64,000 nucleotides of DNA from Qipengyuania sp. ABI-127-1 (GTDB lineage: Bacteria > Pseudomonadota > Alphaproteobacteria > Sphingomonadales > Sphingomonadaceae), in the NCBI GenBank assembly GCA_022953095.1, contig JALJCR010000001.1, positions 1,522,501 to 1,586,500 on the forward strand, in the 5' to 3' direction. A program made the position numbers and the translations under genes. Positions 1 to 8,535 of the stretch are shown piece after piece. The notes under the pieces are model-generated. The model did not search any database, had not been told where the DNA came from, and saw nothing but the letters and a program-made list of their open reading frames with translations. Each line of letters starts with the position of its first letter. Positions within the stretch are counted from its first letter, which is position 1.

Positions 1-1
1 G

Positions 2-1447
2 CAGGCGGCGCAGATCCTCGCCGGATATTCGCTCGGCGATGCGGACCTGCTGCGCCGTGCGATGGGCAAGAAGGTCCAGGCGGAAATGGACGCGCAGCGC
101 ATCCGCTTCGTCGAGGGCTGCAAGGAAGTCTCCGGGATCGAGAAGGCCGAGGCCAACGCGTTGTTCGACTTGATCGACAAGTTCGCCGGCTACGGCTTCA
201 ACAAGTCGCACGCTGCCGCCTATGCGCTGCTCGCCTACCAGACCGCGTGGCTCAAGGCGCATTACCCGGAAGAATTCTACGCCGCATCGATGTGCTTCGA
301 CATGCACCAGTCGGAAAAGCTGGCGATTTTCGTCGACGATGCCCGGCGCGGCGGGATCACAGTGCTGCCGCCTTCGCTCAACCACTCGGAGGCAGAATAT
401 ACGGTCGAGCAAACCGACGACGGATATGCCGTGCGCTACGCGCTGGCAGGCATTCGCAATGTCGGCGAGCGCGCGATGGAAGCGATCGTGGAAGAGCGCG
501 AGGCGGCGGGCAAGTTCGAGAGCCTGAAGGATTTGTTCGAGCGCCTCCCCAAGGGCTCGATGAATTCACGCCAGCTCGAAGCGCTGATCAGCGCGGGCGC
601 CTTGGACGAATTCGAACCCAATCGCGCCAAGCTGATGGCCAATACCGACATGCTGCTGGCGGTCGCCGATGCGGCCGAGCGCGAACGGTCGAGCGGGCAG
701 GCGGGCCTGTTCGGCGGCGAGGATGCTGCGGTCGACGACACGTTGCGGCTGAAGGATGCCGAAGACTGGTCGCTCAGCGAGGCGCGCAGCCGCGAGAAGG
801 AGAATATGGGCTTTTCGTTCAAGGAACATGCGACGGCCGCCTATCGCGAAATCGCCAGTGCGCAGGGCGCTCGCTCGCACGCTTCGCTGATCGCGGGCGG
901 TGTGCCGGGAGGCGGGCGCATGGGCGCGGTGATGGCGGTGCAGGTCGAAGGCGCGAACAAGGGCACTACGAAGCGCGGCAAACCTTTCATCCGTGCCGAT
1001 TTTTCCGACAGTTCGGGCCAGTTCAGCGCTGCCTGCTTCGAGGAAGGGCTGGTCGATAAATTCCTCGAATGGGCCGAGAACGGGACCTGCGTGAAACTCG
1101 ATGTCGAACTCGACAGTCCGAGCCCAGACGAACCGCCGCGGATCACCGTGCGCGGCGCGGTGCCGCTTGAGGCGGTGAAGGGCAGCATGGCGATGCTGCT
1201 CACGCTCGAGGTAGAGAGCGTCGATGCGCTCACCCAGCTTGCGCTGGAATTGGGCGAGGAAGGCGGCGGCGGCGACGAGGTGCTCGCCACATTGCTCACC
1301 GGAGACGCGACCCCGCCCGTAATGCGACTGGGGCGAACATTTTCTATCGACGGAGACGTCGCCGAACGCTTGGCAAGCGTGCCCGGTCTTGCCAAGGTGC
1401 AGTTGACCGCGCGACGGGGGAAGGCAAACTTGCGCCTCGTTGCCTGA
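2..1447 (+). CDS. dnaE: DNA polymerase III alpha subunit, C-terminal part (5' partial)
   Basis: The frame is open from base 2 and begins inside the gene, so the N-terminal PHP domain and most of the palm lie outside the window. The visible 481 codons start in the fingers region (LGDADLLRRAMGKK, then FAGYGFNKSHAAAYA, both typical of replicative DnaE). A helix-hairpin-helix region follows (AGIRNVGERAMEAIVEER), and then an OB-fold near the C terminus (GAVMAVQVEG to SAACFEEG). This is the replicative polymerase rather than the mutagenic DnaE2, judged from the tail, which carries an OB-fold and a C-terminal domain of the usual kind. It ends in TGA and is followed by a palindromic repeat, so it probably ends its transcription unit. 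Confidence 0.95.
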   Translation, partial: QAAQILAGYSLGDADLLRRAMGKKVQAEMDAQRIRFVEGCKEVSGIEKAEANALFDLIDKFAGYGFNKSHAAAYALLAYQTAWLKAHYPEEFYAASMCFDMHQSEKLAIFVDDARRGGITVLPPSLNHSEAEYTVEQTDDGYAVRYALAGIRNVGERAMEAIVEEREAAGKFESLKDLFERLPKGSMNSRQLEALISAGALDEFEPNRAKLMANTDMLLAVADAAERERSSGQAGLFGGEDAAVDDTLRLKDAEDWSLSEARSREKENMGFSFKEHATAAYREIASAQGARSHASLIAGGVPGGGRMGAVMAVQVEGANKGTTKRGKPFIRADFSDSSGQFSAACFEEGLVDKFLEWAENGTCVKLDVELDSPSPDEPPRITVRGAVPLEAVKGSMAMLLTLEVESVDALTQLALELGEEGGGGDEVLATLLTGDATPPVMRLGRTFSIDGDVAERLASVPGLAKVQLTARRGKANLRLVA

Positions 1448-1454
1448 AAACACA

Positions 1455-1556
1455 GTCATTGCGAGCAGAAGGCGCCGCAATCCATCACCCGCCGTCGCTC
1501 GCGACTGCGATGTTTGAAGCTGGATTGCCGCGTCGCCTTCGGCTCTTCGCGATGAC
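1455..1556. repeat. Dispersed palindromic repeat, family A, copy 1
   Basis: An imperfect inverted repeat begins with GTCATTGCGAG, contains CCGCAATCCATC, and returns through GGATTGCCGCGTCGCC to CGCGATGAC. Related copies lie at about 5272-5401 and 10206-10288, always between genes. The arms could form a long hairpin in RNA. A short open frame crosses it, but its residues derive from the repeat. Confidence 0.75.
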
Positions 1557-1576
1557 CAAATTGGAGAGGAGAGAGT

Positions 1577-3175
1577 ATGCCGCTTGGCGCGATGCAGGAC
1601 TGGAACATGCGGATTTCGCATGTGATCGATCACGCAGCCCGGGAAGCCCCCACCCGTGAAATCGTTACCCGCTGGGCCGATGGTAGCGAAACCCGCACCG
1701 ACTGGGCGGGCATTCATCGCGATGCGCGGAAAATGAGCCAGGCGCTTCAGGCGCTCGGCCTGGAGAAGGGCGATAAGGTTGCCAGCCTGGCGATGAACCA
1801 TGCGCGCCACCTCGTCAGCTGGTTCGGCGTCGCGGGGATGGGCGGCGTGCTGCACACCTGCAACCCGCGCCTGTTCGAGGACCAGCTCGAATACATCGTC
1901 AACCACGCCGAAGACAAAGTCATGCTCTACGATGCGGCCTTCCAGCCGATCGTCGACAAGATGCGCGACAAATGGCCGACGGTCGAACACTATATCTGCT
2001 TCGATTCGAGCGAGCACACGACCAGTTTCGAAGACTGGATCGGCGCGCAGGACGGCGATTTCGCATGGGTCGATGGCGACGAGCGCGACCCGTGCATGAT
2101 CTGCTACACCAGCGGAACCACGGGCCATCCCAAAGGCGTCCAGTACGAACACCGCTCGACCATGCTGCACGCGATTGCCGGGCTGCAGCCCGCGGCGTTC
2201 AATTTCAGCTCCTCCAGCGTGATGCTGCCGGTCGTGCCGATGTTCCACGCGGCGAGCTGGGGCCTGCCCTATGCCGGGGCCATGGCAGGGATCAAATTCG
2301 TCTTCAGCGCGGTGAACGATCCCGCCGTGCTCGACGAGGTCATGAAGACCGAAGGCGTCACCGATTCCGCCGGTGTACCAACCGTATGGCTGGCGCATTT
2401 CCAGTATTGCGATGCCAACGGTCTCGATCTGCCCAAGCTCAAGGCGGCGACTATCGGCGGCAGCGCCGCGCCGCGTTTCATGATCGAGCGGCTGATGAAG
2501 AACGGCACCCGCGTCCAGCATGCCTGGGGGATGACCGAAACCAGCCCCATCGGCACGGTTGGCGGGCCGACCGGCAATTGGGACGAACTTACTTTCGACG
2601 AGAAGGTCGAGAAGACGATGAAGCAGGGGCGCCCGATCTTCGGCGTCGAACTGCGAACGGTCGATCTCGACGATCCGACCAAGGTGTTGCCGCGCGATGG
2701 CAAGACCTCGGGCGCGCTGCACATTCGCGGGCCGTGGGTGGTGAAGCGCTATTTCAAGGCCGAGGAAGATGCGATCGACGCCGAAGGCTGGTTCAATACC
2801 GGGGACGTGGCGGTCCTCCACCCCGATGGGACGATGCAGATCACGGACCGGACCAAGGATGTGATCAAGTCGGGCGGCGAATGGATCAGCTCGGTCGAGC
2901 TGGAAAATGCCGCCGTCGGCCATCCCGCCGTGGCCGAGGCCGCCGCCATCGGCATGCCGCATCCCAAGTGGGACGAACGGCCCGTGCTGTTTGTCGTCCG
3001 CAAGGAAGGGCAGGATGTCGGCGCCGAGGATCTCACCAGTTTCCTTGCCGACAAGGTCGCCAAATGGTGGTTGCCCGATGCGGTCGAATTCGTCGACGAC
3101 ATCCCCCACACCGCTACCGGCAAGATCAGCAAGAAAGACCTGCGCAAGCGGTTCAGCGATTATACGCTGGGATGA
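1577..3175 (+). CDS. Long/medium-chain fatty-acyl-CoA synthetase (AMP-forming)
   Basis: This 532-aa protein belongs to the adenylate-forming acyl-CoA ligases and should convert a free fatty acid, ATP and CoA to acyl-CoA in the cytoplasm. The P-loop-like adenylation motif [11 protein letters not shown] is at residues 177-187. The WGMTETSP motif lies near 316, GWFNTGDVA near 405, and the C-terminal catalytic lysine is in [10 protein letters not shown] near 512-521. The start has a strong purine-rich ribosome binding site (GGAGAGGAGAG) just upstream. Its closest known relatives are the alkK-type medium-chain and FadD3-like ligases, so chain length cannot be fixed from sequence. It stands alone after the dnaE repeat and is followed closely by a DUF1330 gene. 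Confidence 0.9.
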   Translation: MPLGAMQDWNMRISHVIDHAAREAPTREIVTRWADGSETRTDWAGIHRDARKMSQALQALGLEKGDKVASLAMNHARHLVSWFGVAGMGGVLHTCNPRLFEDQLEYIVNHAEDKVMLYDAAFQPIVDKMRDKWPTVEHYICFDSSEHTTSFEDWIGAQDGDFAWVDGDERDPCMICYTSGTTGHPKGVQYEHRSTMLHAIAGLQPAAFNFSSSSVMLPVVPMFHAASWGLPYAGAMAGIKFVFSAVNDPAVLDEVMKTEGVTDSAGVPTVWLAHFQYCDANGLDLPKLKAATIGGSAAPRFMIERLMKNGTRVQHAWGMTETSPIGTVGGPTGNWDELTFDEKVEKTMKQGRPIFGVELRTVDLDDPTKVLPRDGKTSGALHIRGPWVVKRYFKAEEDAIDAEGWFNTGDVAVLHPDGTMQITDRTKDVIKSGGEWISSVELENAAVGHPAVAEAAAIGMPHPKWDERPVLFVVRKEGQDVGAEDLTSFLADKVAKWWLPDAVEFVDDIPHTATGKISKKDLRKRFSDYTLG

Positions 3176-3215
3176 CGGAAATTCCTCCCCGAGCCGGGGA
3201 GGTCGGGAGGAACTT

Positions 3216-3647
3216 ATGACCGACAGCTATATCGATCCGAGCCCGGCCAATTTCCAGGCATTCAAGGACCTGCCGCGCGACGAGCCAATCCACATGCTCA
3301 ACCTGCTGCTCTACCGCGACCTCGCGGAATATCCCGAAGGGCATGAGCATCACGGCAATGGCTGGAACGGACGCCGCGCCTATGAGGAATACGGCAAGAC
3401 CAGCGGCCCGATCTTTCGCCGCGTGGGCGGCGAGATCGTCTGGCGCGGGGCGTTCCAGACGGTGGTGACCGGCCCCGACACAATGCGCTGGCACGATGGC
3501 TTCGTGGCGCAATATCCGAATGCGGGAGCCTTCTTCGAGATGATCAAGGATGCCGATTACCAAGAGGCGGTGGTGAACCGCACTGCGGCGTTGGTGGACA
3601 GCAGGCTGGTGCGGTTCAAGCCGGGCGCGGCGGGCGAGGGGTTCTAG
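3216..3647 (+). CDS. DUF1330 family protein
   Basis: The 143-aa protein has the ferredoxin-like dimeric alpha/beta-barrel look of DUF1330. It has an N-terminal PIHMLNLLLYR strand, a central GGEIVWRGAF strand and a C-terminal FFEMIKDADYQEAVVNRTAALVDSRLV helix-strand unit. ATG at 3216 follows GGTCGGGAGG, a good Shine-Dalgarno. That Shine-Dalgarno is supplied by the edge of a CCTCCCC/GGGGAGG hairpin at 3184-3202. The function of the family is unknown. It lies 40 bp downstream of the acyl-CoA ligase and may share its transcript. Confidence 0.8.
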   Translation: MTDSYIDPSPANFQAFKDLPRDEPIHMLNLLLYRDLAEYPEGHEHHGNGWNGRRAYEEYGKTSGPIFRRVGGEIVWRGAFQTVVTGPDTMRWHDGFVAQYPNAGAFFEMIKDADYQEAVVNRTAALVDSRLVRFKPGAAGEGF

Positions 3648-3694
3648 CCTCCCCGGAACGGGGAGGGGGACCACATAGTGGTGGAGGGGCACCC
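3648..3694. repeat. REP-like element, family C, left copy beside the DUF559 gene
   Basis: Two adjacent small hairpins, CCTCCCC-GGAAC-GGGGAGG and CCAC-ATAGT-GGTG, end in GAGGGGCACC. The reverse complement of this block recurs at 4075-4122 on the other side of the DUF559 gene. A solo first hairpin is at 3184-3202. Confidence 0.75.
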
Positions 3695-4069
3695 TCAGCA
3701 CTTCGAAAGGTCAGCCGCGCGTATACGACATATGTGGGTGAGCCGCGTAATCACGGCCTCAACATCAGTAAGCACAGCCCTCGCAGGAATTCGAGTTGTT
3801 GCGATGCCCTGTGACCGCAGAAAAGCCGACCGGTTCCTGTCGCGCGCAATCGTCTCGACGCTGTCATGCGCCCAGCCATCGACCTCGACGGCCAATCGCA
3901 GCCGCGCGCAGTAGAAGTCGAGAACGTAAAGGCCTGCCGGATGCTGGCGTCGAAACTTGAAGCCGCAGGGTCGCTTGCGGAGATGCTGCCACAAGAGGCG
4001 CTCGGGCATGCTCATGTCTCTGCGTAGTTGGCGTGCTCGCTTGATCGTTTCTCTCGGCCCATTGATCAT
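3695..4069 (-). CDS. DUF559 (Vsr-like endonuclease fold) protein
   Basis: The 124-aa protein carries the DUF559 signature. An N-terminal helix has MSMPERLLWQHLR, followed by FKFRRQHPAGLYVLDFYC and LRLAVEVDGWAHD (the conserved D and E of a PD-(D/E)XK or Vsr-type nuclease fold), and then a C-terminal LRSQGIATTRIPARAVLTDVE-type unit. The molecular function of these stand-alone proteins is not established; a nuclease role is an inference from fold. The gene runs against its neighbours, its stop codon abuts one REP-like element, and the inverted copy of that element sits just upstream of its start. It therefore looks like a small cassette bounded by inverted repeats. Confidence 0.85.
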   Translation of the reverse strand: MINGPRETIKRARQLRRDMSMPERLLWQHLRKRPCGFKFRRQHPAGLYVLDFYCARLRLAVEVDGWAHDSVETIARDRNRSAFLRSQGIATTRIPARAVLTDVEAVITRLTHICRIRAADLSKC

Positions 4070-4074
4070 GGCAT

Positions 4075-4122
4075 GTACCCCTCCACCGCCTTCGGCGGTC
4101 CCCCTCCCCGGAACGGGGAGGC
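4075..4122. repeat. REP-like element, family C, right inverted copy
   Basis: The block reads ACCCCTCCACC, then a GCCTTCGGC hairpin, then CCCTCCCC-GGAAC-GGGGAGG. It is the inverted counterpart of 3648-3694, with a different loop in the second hairpin. Compensating changes in the stem (CCAC..GTGG-type against CCGCC..GGCGG) suggest that the hairpin itself is maintained. Confidence 0.75.
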
Positions 4123-4124
4123 AT

Positions 4125-5234
4125 TCATAGCAACCGGAACTGTCCGCCTACCGCTGGCGGCCTGAACTGCGTGCAGTCGAGTTCGAACTTCGCCTTGCCG
4201 AGCCCCGCGCGCTTGCAGACCACGCGGAAGCGTGCGCGGAACAGGTCGGCCCAGACGCCGCTCGGTTTCATGCGGGTGTGGAAGTCGGGATCGTTGTCAC
4301 GGCCCTGTCCATTTTTGGCGCGGATCGAGCGGACGATGCTCATCACCTTGTCGCCGCGCTCGGGATAGTGGACCGATAGCCATTCGCGGAACAGCGGGGC
4401 GACCTCGTGCGGCAGGCGCAGCGGGATCCAGCCCACGCTACTCACGCCGATGGCGGCCACGCGCTGCACAATCTCCTCCATGAACTCGTCGGTGATCGCC
4501 GGGATGATCGGGGAGACCGAGCAATGGGTGGGCACACCCGCATCAACCAATTTCTGCAAGGCCTGTAGCCGTTTGGCGGGTGCCGCCGCGCGCGGTTCGA
4601 GCTTGCCCGACAGCTTCGGGTCCAGCGTTGTCACCGATATCGCCACCGCGACCAGCCGTCTTTCCGCCATCTCGGCGAGCAGATCGAGATCGGCCAGCAC
4701 ACGGTCGGATTTGGTCGTGATCGTCACCGGATGGCGCGCATCGAGGCACACCTCCAGCACGCTGCGGGTGATGCGATACCGCGCCTCGATCGGCTGGTAG
4801 GGATCGGTATTGGTCCCCATCGAAATCGGTTTGGGGCGGTATTTGGGTTTGGCCAGCGTCGCGCGCAGCAAATCCGCCGCATTGGGTTTGGCGAACAGCT
4901 TCGTCTCGAAATCGAGCCCGGGAGAGAGATCGTGATAGGCATGTGTTGGCCGCGCGAAGCAATAGACGCAACCATGCTCGCAGCCGCGATAGGCATTGAC
5001 CGAGCGGTCGAAGGGCACGTCGGGCGACTGGTTGAAGCTGAGGATCGTCTTCGGGTGTTCCTCGGTCACGGTGGTGCGCAGCCTAACCGGCGGCCCCCCT
5101 TCGAGAGCGGTCAGTTGCTCCACATAGTCGCGCCAGTCGCCATCCTCCTCGCGCGTGGCGAGGCCGAAGCGCGTCGGCACCCGCGCACCCTGCGCGCCGC
5201 GTCCGGATATTGCTGGAGCGAGTCGGCGATCCAT
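4125..5234 (-). CDS. PA0069-family radical SAM protein (spore photoproduct lyase-like)
   Basis: About 369 aa. The radical SAM cluster motif is RGCEHGCVYCFARP (C-x3-C-x2-C, Cys 85, 89 and 92 from this start), followed by the TIM-barrel strands (ISMGTNTDPYQPIE, HPVTITTKSDRV, VAISVTTLD, VSPIIPAITDEF). The family is related to SplB, which repairs UV spore photoproduct, but PA0069-type proteins in non-sporulating bacteria have no proven substrate. The ATG at 5234 (MDRR) is preferred here; an ATG at 5246 would add four residues but would place the start codon inside the GTTC-N7-GTTC site at 5241-5255. No clear Shine-Dalgarno precedes either start. Confidence 0.85.
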   Translation of the reverse strand: MDRRLAPAISGRGAQGARVPTRFGLATREEDGDWRDYVEQLTALEGGPPVRLRTTVTEEHPKTILSFNQSPDVPFDRSVNAYRGCEHGCVYCFARPTHAYHDLSPGLDFETKLFAKPNAADLLRATLAKPKYRPKPISMGTNTDPYQPIEARYRITRSVLEVCLDARHPVTITTKSDRVLADLDLLAEMAERRLVAVAISVTTLDPKLSGKLEPRAAAPAKRLQALQKLVDAGVPTHCSVSPIIPAITDEFMEEIVQRVAAIGVSSVGWIPLRLPHEVAPLFREWLSVHYPERGDKVMSIVRSIRAKNGQGRDNDPDFHTRMKPSGVWADLFRARFRVVCKRAGLGKAKFELDCTQFRPPAVGGQFRLL

Positions 5235-5240
5235 GTTCTG

Positions 5241-5255
5241 GAACATACATGGAAC
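5241..5255 (-). promoter_or_regulatory. Putative SOS (LexA) box, GTTC-N7-GTTC
   Basis: On the minus strand the bases read GTTCCATGTATGTTC, an exact match to the direct-repeat LexA operator described in alphaproteobacteria (GTTC-N7-GTTC). It sits 7 bp upstream of the ATG of the SplB-like gene. A further GTTC-containing palindrome, GAACACCGGTGTTC, overlaps it at 5252-5265. Chance occurrence of 8 fixed bases is possible, but position and gene type fit. Confidence 0.5.
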
Positions 5256-5271
5256 ACCGGTGTTCTCATAC

Positions 5272-5401
5272 CGTCATTGCGAGGAGCCGGAGGCGGAGTC
5301 GAAAACGGCCTGCGGCCACCCGGCAATCCATCTTCGAACCTTGAAGCTGTAGGAGACGGCCGGTGATGGATTGCTTCGCCTCCGGCTCCTCGCAATGACG
5401 G
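5272..5401. repeat. Dispersed palindromic repeat, family A, copy 2
   Basis: CGTCATTGCGAGGAGCCGGAGGC at the left is mirrored by GCCTCCGGCTCCTCGCAATGACG at the right, with inner CCGGCAATCCATC against GATGGATTGC arms. The outer arms pair almost perfectly for more than 20 bp. It fills the gap between moaB and the divergent-side radical SAM promoter. Confidence 0.8.
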
Positions 5402-5411
5402 CGAATGGAGC

Positions 5412-5939
5412 TTACCGCTCGCGCAATCTCGGCATCAACTCGACGAAATTACAGGGGCGGTAGCGGCTGTCGAGCTGATGGATCAGGATCTTGTCCCACC
5501 CATCCCTCACCGCGCCGTTCGAGCCGGGCAGGGCGAAGATATAGGTTCCGCGCGCCACCACCGCGCAGGCGCGGGACTGGATCGTACTCGTCCCGATGGT
5601 TTCGTAGCTGAGCCAGCGAAACAGCTCTCCGAAACCGGGAACGTCCTTGCTCTTCACCCGGTCTAGCGCTTCGGGCGTCACATCGCGACCGGTCAGGCCA
5701 GTCCCGCCGGTGCAAACGATGCAATCGATGCTTTCATCTTCGATCCACCGATGAAGATGCGCGTCGATTTCGTTGACATCGTCGTGGCTGATTTCCCGAA
5801 CCACCAGCTCGTGGCCGGCATTGGCGATACGCTGGGCCAGTATGTCGCCAGACGTGTCCTCGGCAAGCGTGCGCGTGTCGGACACAGTCAGCAGCGCAAT
5901 GCGGACCGGCTTGAAGGCAAGGCTTTCGTCGACGGCCAT
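5412..5939 (-). CDS. moaB: Molybdenum cofactor biosynthesis protein B
   Basis: This 175-aa MoaB/Mog-fold protein would bind molybdopterin and act in molybdenum cofactor synthesis, by adenylation in the Mog sense, although MoaB itself is often dispensable. The N terminus reads [15 protein letters not shown], the molybdopterin-binding loop is [16 protein letters not shown], and the C-terminal motif is [22 protein letters not shown] at 5939 follows AAGGAAAC. It lies 13 bp downstream of the lytic transglycosylase and is the last gene of a three-gene minus-strand run. No other cofactor gene is in the window. Confidence 0.93.
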   Translation of the reverse strand: MAVDESLAFKPVRIALLTVSDTRTLAEDTSGDILAQRIANAGHELVVREISHDDVNEIDAHLHRWIEDESIDCIVCTGGTGLTGRDVTPEALDRVKSKDVPGFGELFRWLSYETIGTSTIQSRACAVVARGTYIFALPGSNGAVRDGWDKILIHQLDSRYRPCNFVELMPRLRER

Positions 5940-5952
5940 CAGCGTTTCCTTC

Positions 5953-7674
5953 CTACCGCACCCGGGGGAACATCGGCCAATCGTTCTCGGCCAGATCGAT
6001 CCGGCTGGGGGCCATGGCATCGGCTTGCCGCAGATACATCCAGTAATTGCGCATGACGATGGCGACATAGCCCCGCGTTTCCCAATAAGGGATGCTCTCC
6101 ATATATAGCAGCGGATCGTCCTGATCGCGAATTTCGCTTTCCCATCGCATGACCGGGCTCGGCCCTGCATTGTAGGCAGCCATGATCTTGGGAAGCTTGC
6201 CCTGAGTGTAGCCGGACGCGCTGAGAGATTCGAGCGTGCGCTGGCCGAAGGCCAGATTGACGGCCGGGTCCTTCAGATCGGCATTGGAACTCATATTGAT
6301 GGACGCGGCATATTCGCGCCGAGTGATCGGCATGATCTGCATCAACCCGATCGCCCCCGCCGGGCTGACGACCCGCTCGCGAAAGTTCGATTCCTGCAGG
6401 GCGTGCGCGAAAGCGAGCGCGGGATCGACCCGCCACCCACCAATCGGCGTGCGGAAGGTGACCGGATAGCGCAGGCTTGGATGGGAGGCCTCTCCGCGCG
6501 GAGCGTTGTAGGCCATGAAGTTCTGCGCGCCGGTCAGCCCCAATGCGCGGGCAAGCCGGGCAAGCGCGCCGAAATCGTCGGGATTGCCGGTTCGTACCAA
6601 CCACAGAATATCGGCCTCGGCTTCTTCGCGTCGCCCGATTTCCGCCAGCATCACCGCCTGACGCGCGGCTTCCTTGTCCTGAAGGGCGCGCCAGTCGGCT
6701 TCGGTGAGGTCGGGCTCGGCATGGGTCTGGGGGAGTTCGCTGCCCAATTGCTCATGGGCAAGCATGCCGTACAGCGTTTCGGGGAAGCGCGCCGCGCCGC
6801 GCAGTTGTTCGTCGGCCTGTTCGGGAAAGCGGCAGCGGATCAGGGCGCGGCTTGCCCAGTAATGCGCGGCGGCGCCGAGTTCGGGATTGACCGCGCCGGC
6901 GGCCGAACGTTGGAAGGCCTCCGCCGCGCGGTCGCAATCGCCCAGCCGCCAGGCGGCAAGTCCCGCCGCCCAGTCGCCTTCCGCCACCCATGCGCCGCTG
7001 CCGCCGTCGCGCACCGTATCGGCGAGCGCCCAGGCCTGCGCATCCTTGCTTTCGATGTAATAGCTCCACGCGACGCGATAGCGCCATTCGGCGCGCGCTT
7101 CGCTCGAGAGCGTGGCATCGACCCCGTCGAGCAGTATGCGGGCACCGTCGGGATCGTCATTGGTGATCCGTTCGAGAATCGCCGATTTCACCTCGCCGGG
7201 CATCGTCCCGTCATCGATCGAGCGCGGGCGTATCCGCTTGGTCATGCCCGGTTGACGGACGAGGCTGCGAGCGGTTGGCAGCGAGGGAGAATTCACCAGA
7301 CCGCGCGTTTCTCCGAGCCGGACGATCGCTTCCGCTTCGGGCAGGTGTGCATAGCGCGCGAGCCAGCTTTCGATCCGAGGTAACTCGATCCGCGGGCTTT
7401 CGGGATGGAGATAGTAGCTCGCCAGGGCAGCGCCATGCAGCGGGCCGTCATCGCGGCTGGTGAGCAAGACTTCGACGCGGCTCCAGTTGCGGCTGTCGAT
7501 TGCCTCGAAGAGCGAACCGTAATAGGCGCGATCCTCGCTCGACAGGAGCTGAGGCAGGGCGGAGGCATGCGAGCGCGTGAAATAATCTACGCTGTCGCCC
7601 TGGGCCGAAACCTGCGTGGCCATAGGCAAGGTGGCGGCAGCTAGCGCGGCAACGGCGAGTGTTCGAAAAGTCAT
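5953..7674 (-). CDS. slt: Soluble lytic murein transglycosylase
   Basis: A 573-aa exported protein: residues 1-24 form a signal peptide ending in VSAQG. A long helical superhelical U/L region (about residues 40-400) is typical of Slt70, and the C-terminal SLT domain carries the catalytic glutamate Glu428 in HALQESNF. It continues with SPAGAIGLMQIMP and MAAYNAGPSPVMRW. It should cleave peptidoglycan glycan strands to 1,6-anhydro products in the periplasm. The ATG at 7674 overlaps the stop of the upstream UDG-like gene as ATGA, so translation is probably coupled. The frame remains open far upstream, but that extension is antisense to other genes. Confidence 0.93.
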   Translation of the reverse strand: MTFRTLAVAALAAATLPMATQVSAQGDSVDYFTRSHASALPQLLSSEDRAYYGSLFEAIDSRNWSRVEVLLTSRDDGPLHGAALASYYLHPESPRIELPRIESWLARYAHLPEAEAIVRLGETRGLVNSPSLPTARSLVRQPGMTKRIRPRSIDDGTMPGEVKSAILERITNDDPDGARILLDGVDATLSSEARAEWRYRVAWSYYIESKDAQAWALADTVRDGGSGAWVAEGDWAAGLAAWRLGDCDRAAEAFQRSAAGAVNPELGAAAHYWASRALIRCRFPEQADEQLRGAARFPETLYGMLAHEQLGSELPQTHAEPDLTEADWRALQDKEAARQAVMLAEIGRREEAEADILWLVRTGNPDDFGALARLARALGLTGAQNFMAYNAPRGEASHPSLRYPVTFRTPIGGWRVDPALAFAHALQESNFRERVVSPAGAIGLMQIMPITRREYAASINMSSNADLKDPAVNLAFGQRTLESLSASGYTQGKLPKIMAAYNAGPSPVMRWESEIRDQDDPLLYMESIPYWETRGYVAIVMRNYWMYLRQADAMAPSRIDLAENDWPMFPRVR

Positions 7675-8456
7675 CGGGTCCAGTCCAGCCATCGGTTCCA
7701 GAAATGTTCGCGCCGCGCAGCCGAGCGGGCGAGGTTGCGCAGATCGGGGGCAGCAAGCAGCGCGAAGGACCTGTCGCCGCATTCGAGGGAAAGTGGATCG
7801 CGCGCGGCTTCGGGCGGGATGTCGAAGAGAGCCAGTTGCGCGCGCCCGAATAGCACCACCCGCTGCGGCGCGGCGAGCGAGATATGCGTCCTCGCGACCT
7901 CGCCGAGGCCGGTCGTCGCCAGTTCCCGCCAATCGGGCATCGCCATCGATGCGGGCAGCGCGCTTGCGAAATAGGCCTCGTGTTCCGCGATACCCATCGC
8001 CGCGAGCATGGCTCCGGCGAACCCGCCCGCGCCGCCGGTCAGCAGGCCCTGCGCATCGTCGTCGAAGGGCTGCGGCAAAAGCAGCATCAGTTTCGCGCCC
8101 GCAACGCCGCGCGGCGGTACGCGGCGGTCGAGCGCTCCGGAGGCAAGCGAAGGTTCGCTCATCCACCACTCGCGAAATTTTTCGAGGCTGGCAGGCAAAC
8201 TTGCGCGATCGATGCCACCAGCCGCGCCTTTGGCAGGATCGAGCGCCCGCTGAAGCGCCGTCTTGCGCTGGATAGGGGGCGGGGCAGGCGGCGGCGGGGC
8301 CGTTACGGCATTCTCGGGCTCGGGCTCGGCCAGCCAGCCGCCGGCTTCGTCCGAAAAATCGGCGTCCACCCCGGCTTCGCGCCACCATTCGAAGGCCGCC
8401 TCGAGGCTTTCGAGCGCTGTGAAATCGCGCGTTTGCGGGGGATCGGCGTGCATCAT
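7671..8456 (-). CDS. Uracil-DNA glycosylase-like protein, degenerate
   Basis: About 261 aa. A proline-rich linker (PPPPAPPP) near residue 75 follows a short acidic N-terminal part. The C-terminal half has the spacing of a UDG-superfamily fold: KLMLLLPQP, GGAGGFAGAMLAAMGI and RVVLFGRAQLALFD, in place of the usual GEAPG, FVG-G and GATA-type strands. The Fe-S cysteines of family 4 UDGs are absent, only one Cys being visible, and the usual catalytic loop residues are not recognisable. It may be non-catalytic or a divergent sphingomonad paralogue. Two adjacent ATGs (8456, 8453) follow GAGGA; the second is equally plausible. Confidence 0.7.
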   Translation of the reverse strand: MMHADPPQTRDFTALESLEAAFEWWREAGVDADFSDEAGGWLAEPEPENAVTAPPPPAPPPIQRKTALQRALDPAKGAAGGIDRASLPASLEKFREWWMSEPSLASGALDRRVPPRGVAGAKLMLLLPQPFDDDAQGLLTGGAGGFAGAMLAAMGIAEHEAYFASALPASMAMPDWRELATTGLGEVARTHISLAAPQRVVLFGRAQLALFDIPPEAARDPLSLECGDRSFALLAAPDLRNLARSAARREHFWNRWLDWTR

Positions 8457-8535
8457 TCCTCGGTTCCGGGTCTTGACCTCTATAGCGCCACCAATCAAGG
8501 CATTCGCAACAGTTACGCGACGAAAAGAGAGAGAC

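Noticed and set aside
1459-1659. A small open frame within the first family A repeat
   Set aside because: Its residues come from the palindrome and it overlaps the acyl-CoA ligase start in another frame.
566-3109. An 847-codon open frame on the minus strand opposite dnaE and the acyl-CoA ligase
   Set aside because: It is a shadow of GC-rich coding sequence on the other strand; it has no recognisable domain and both plus-strand genes are clear.
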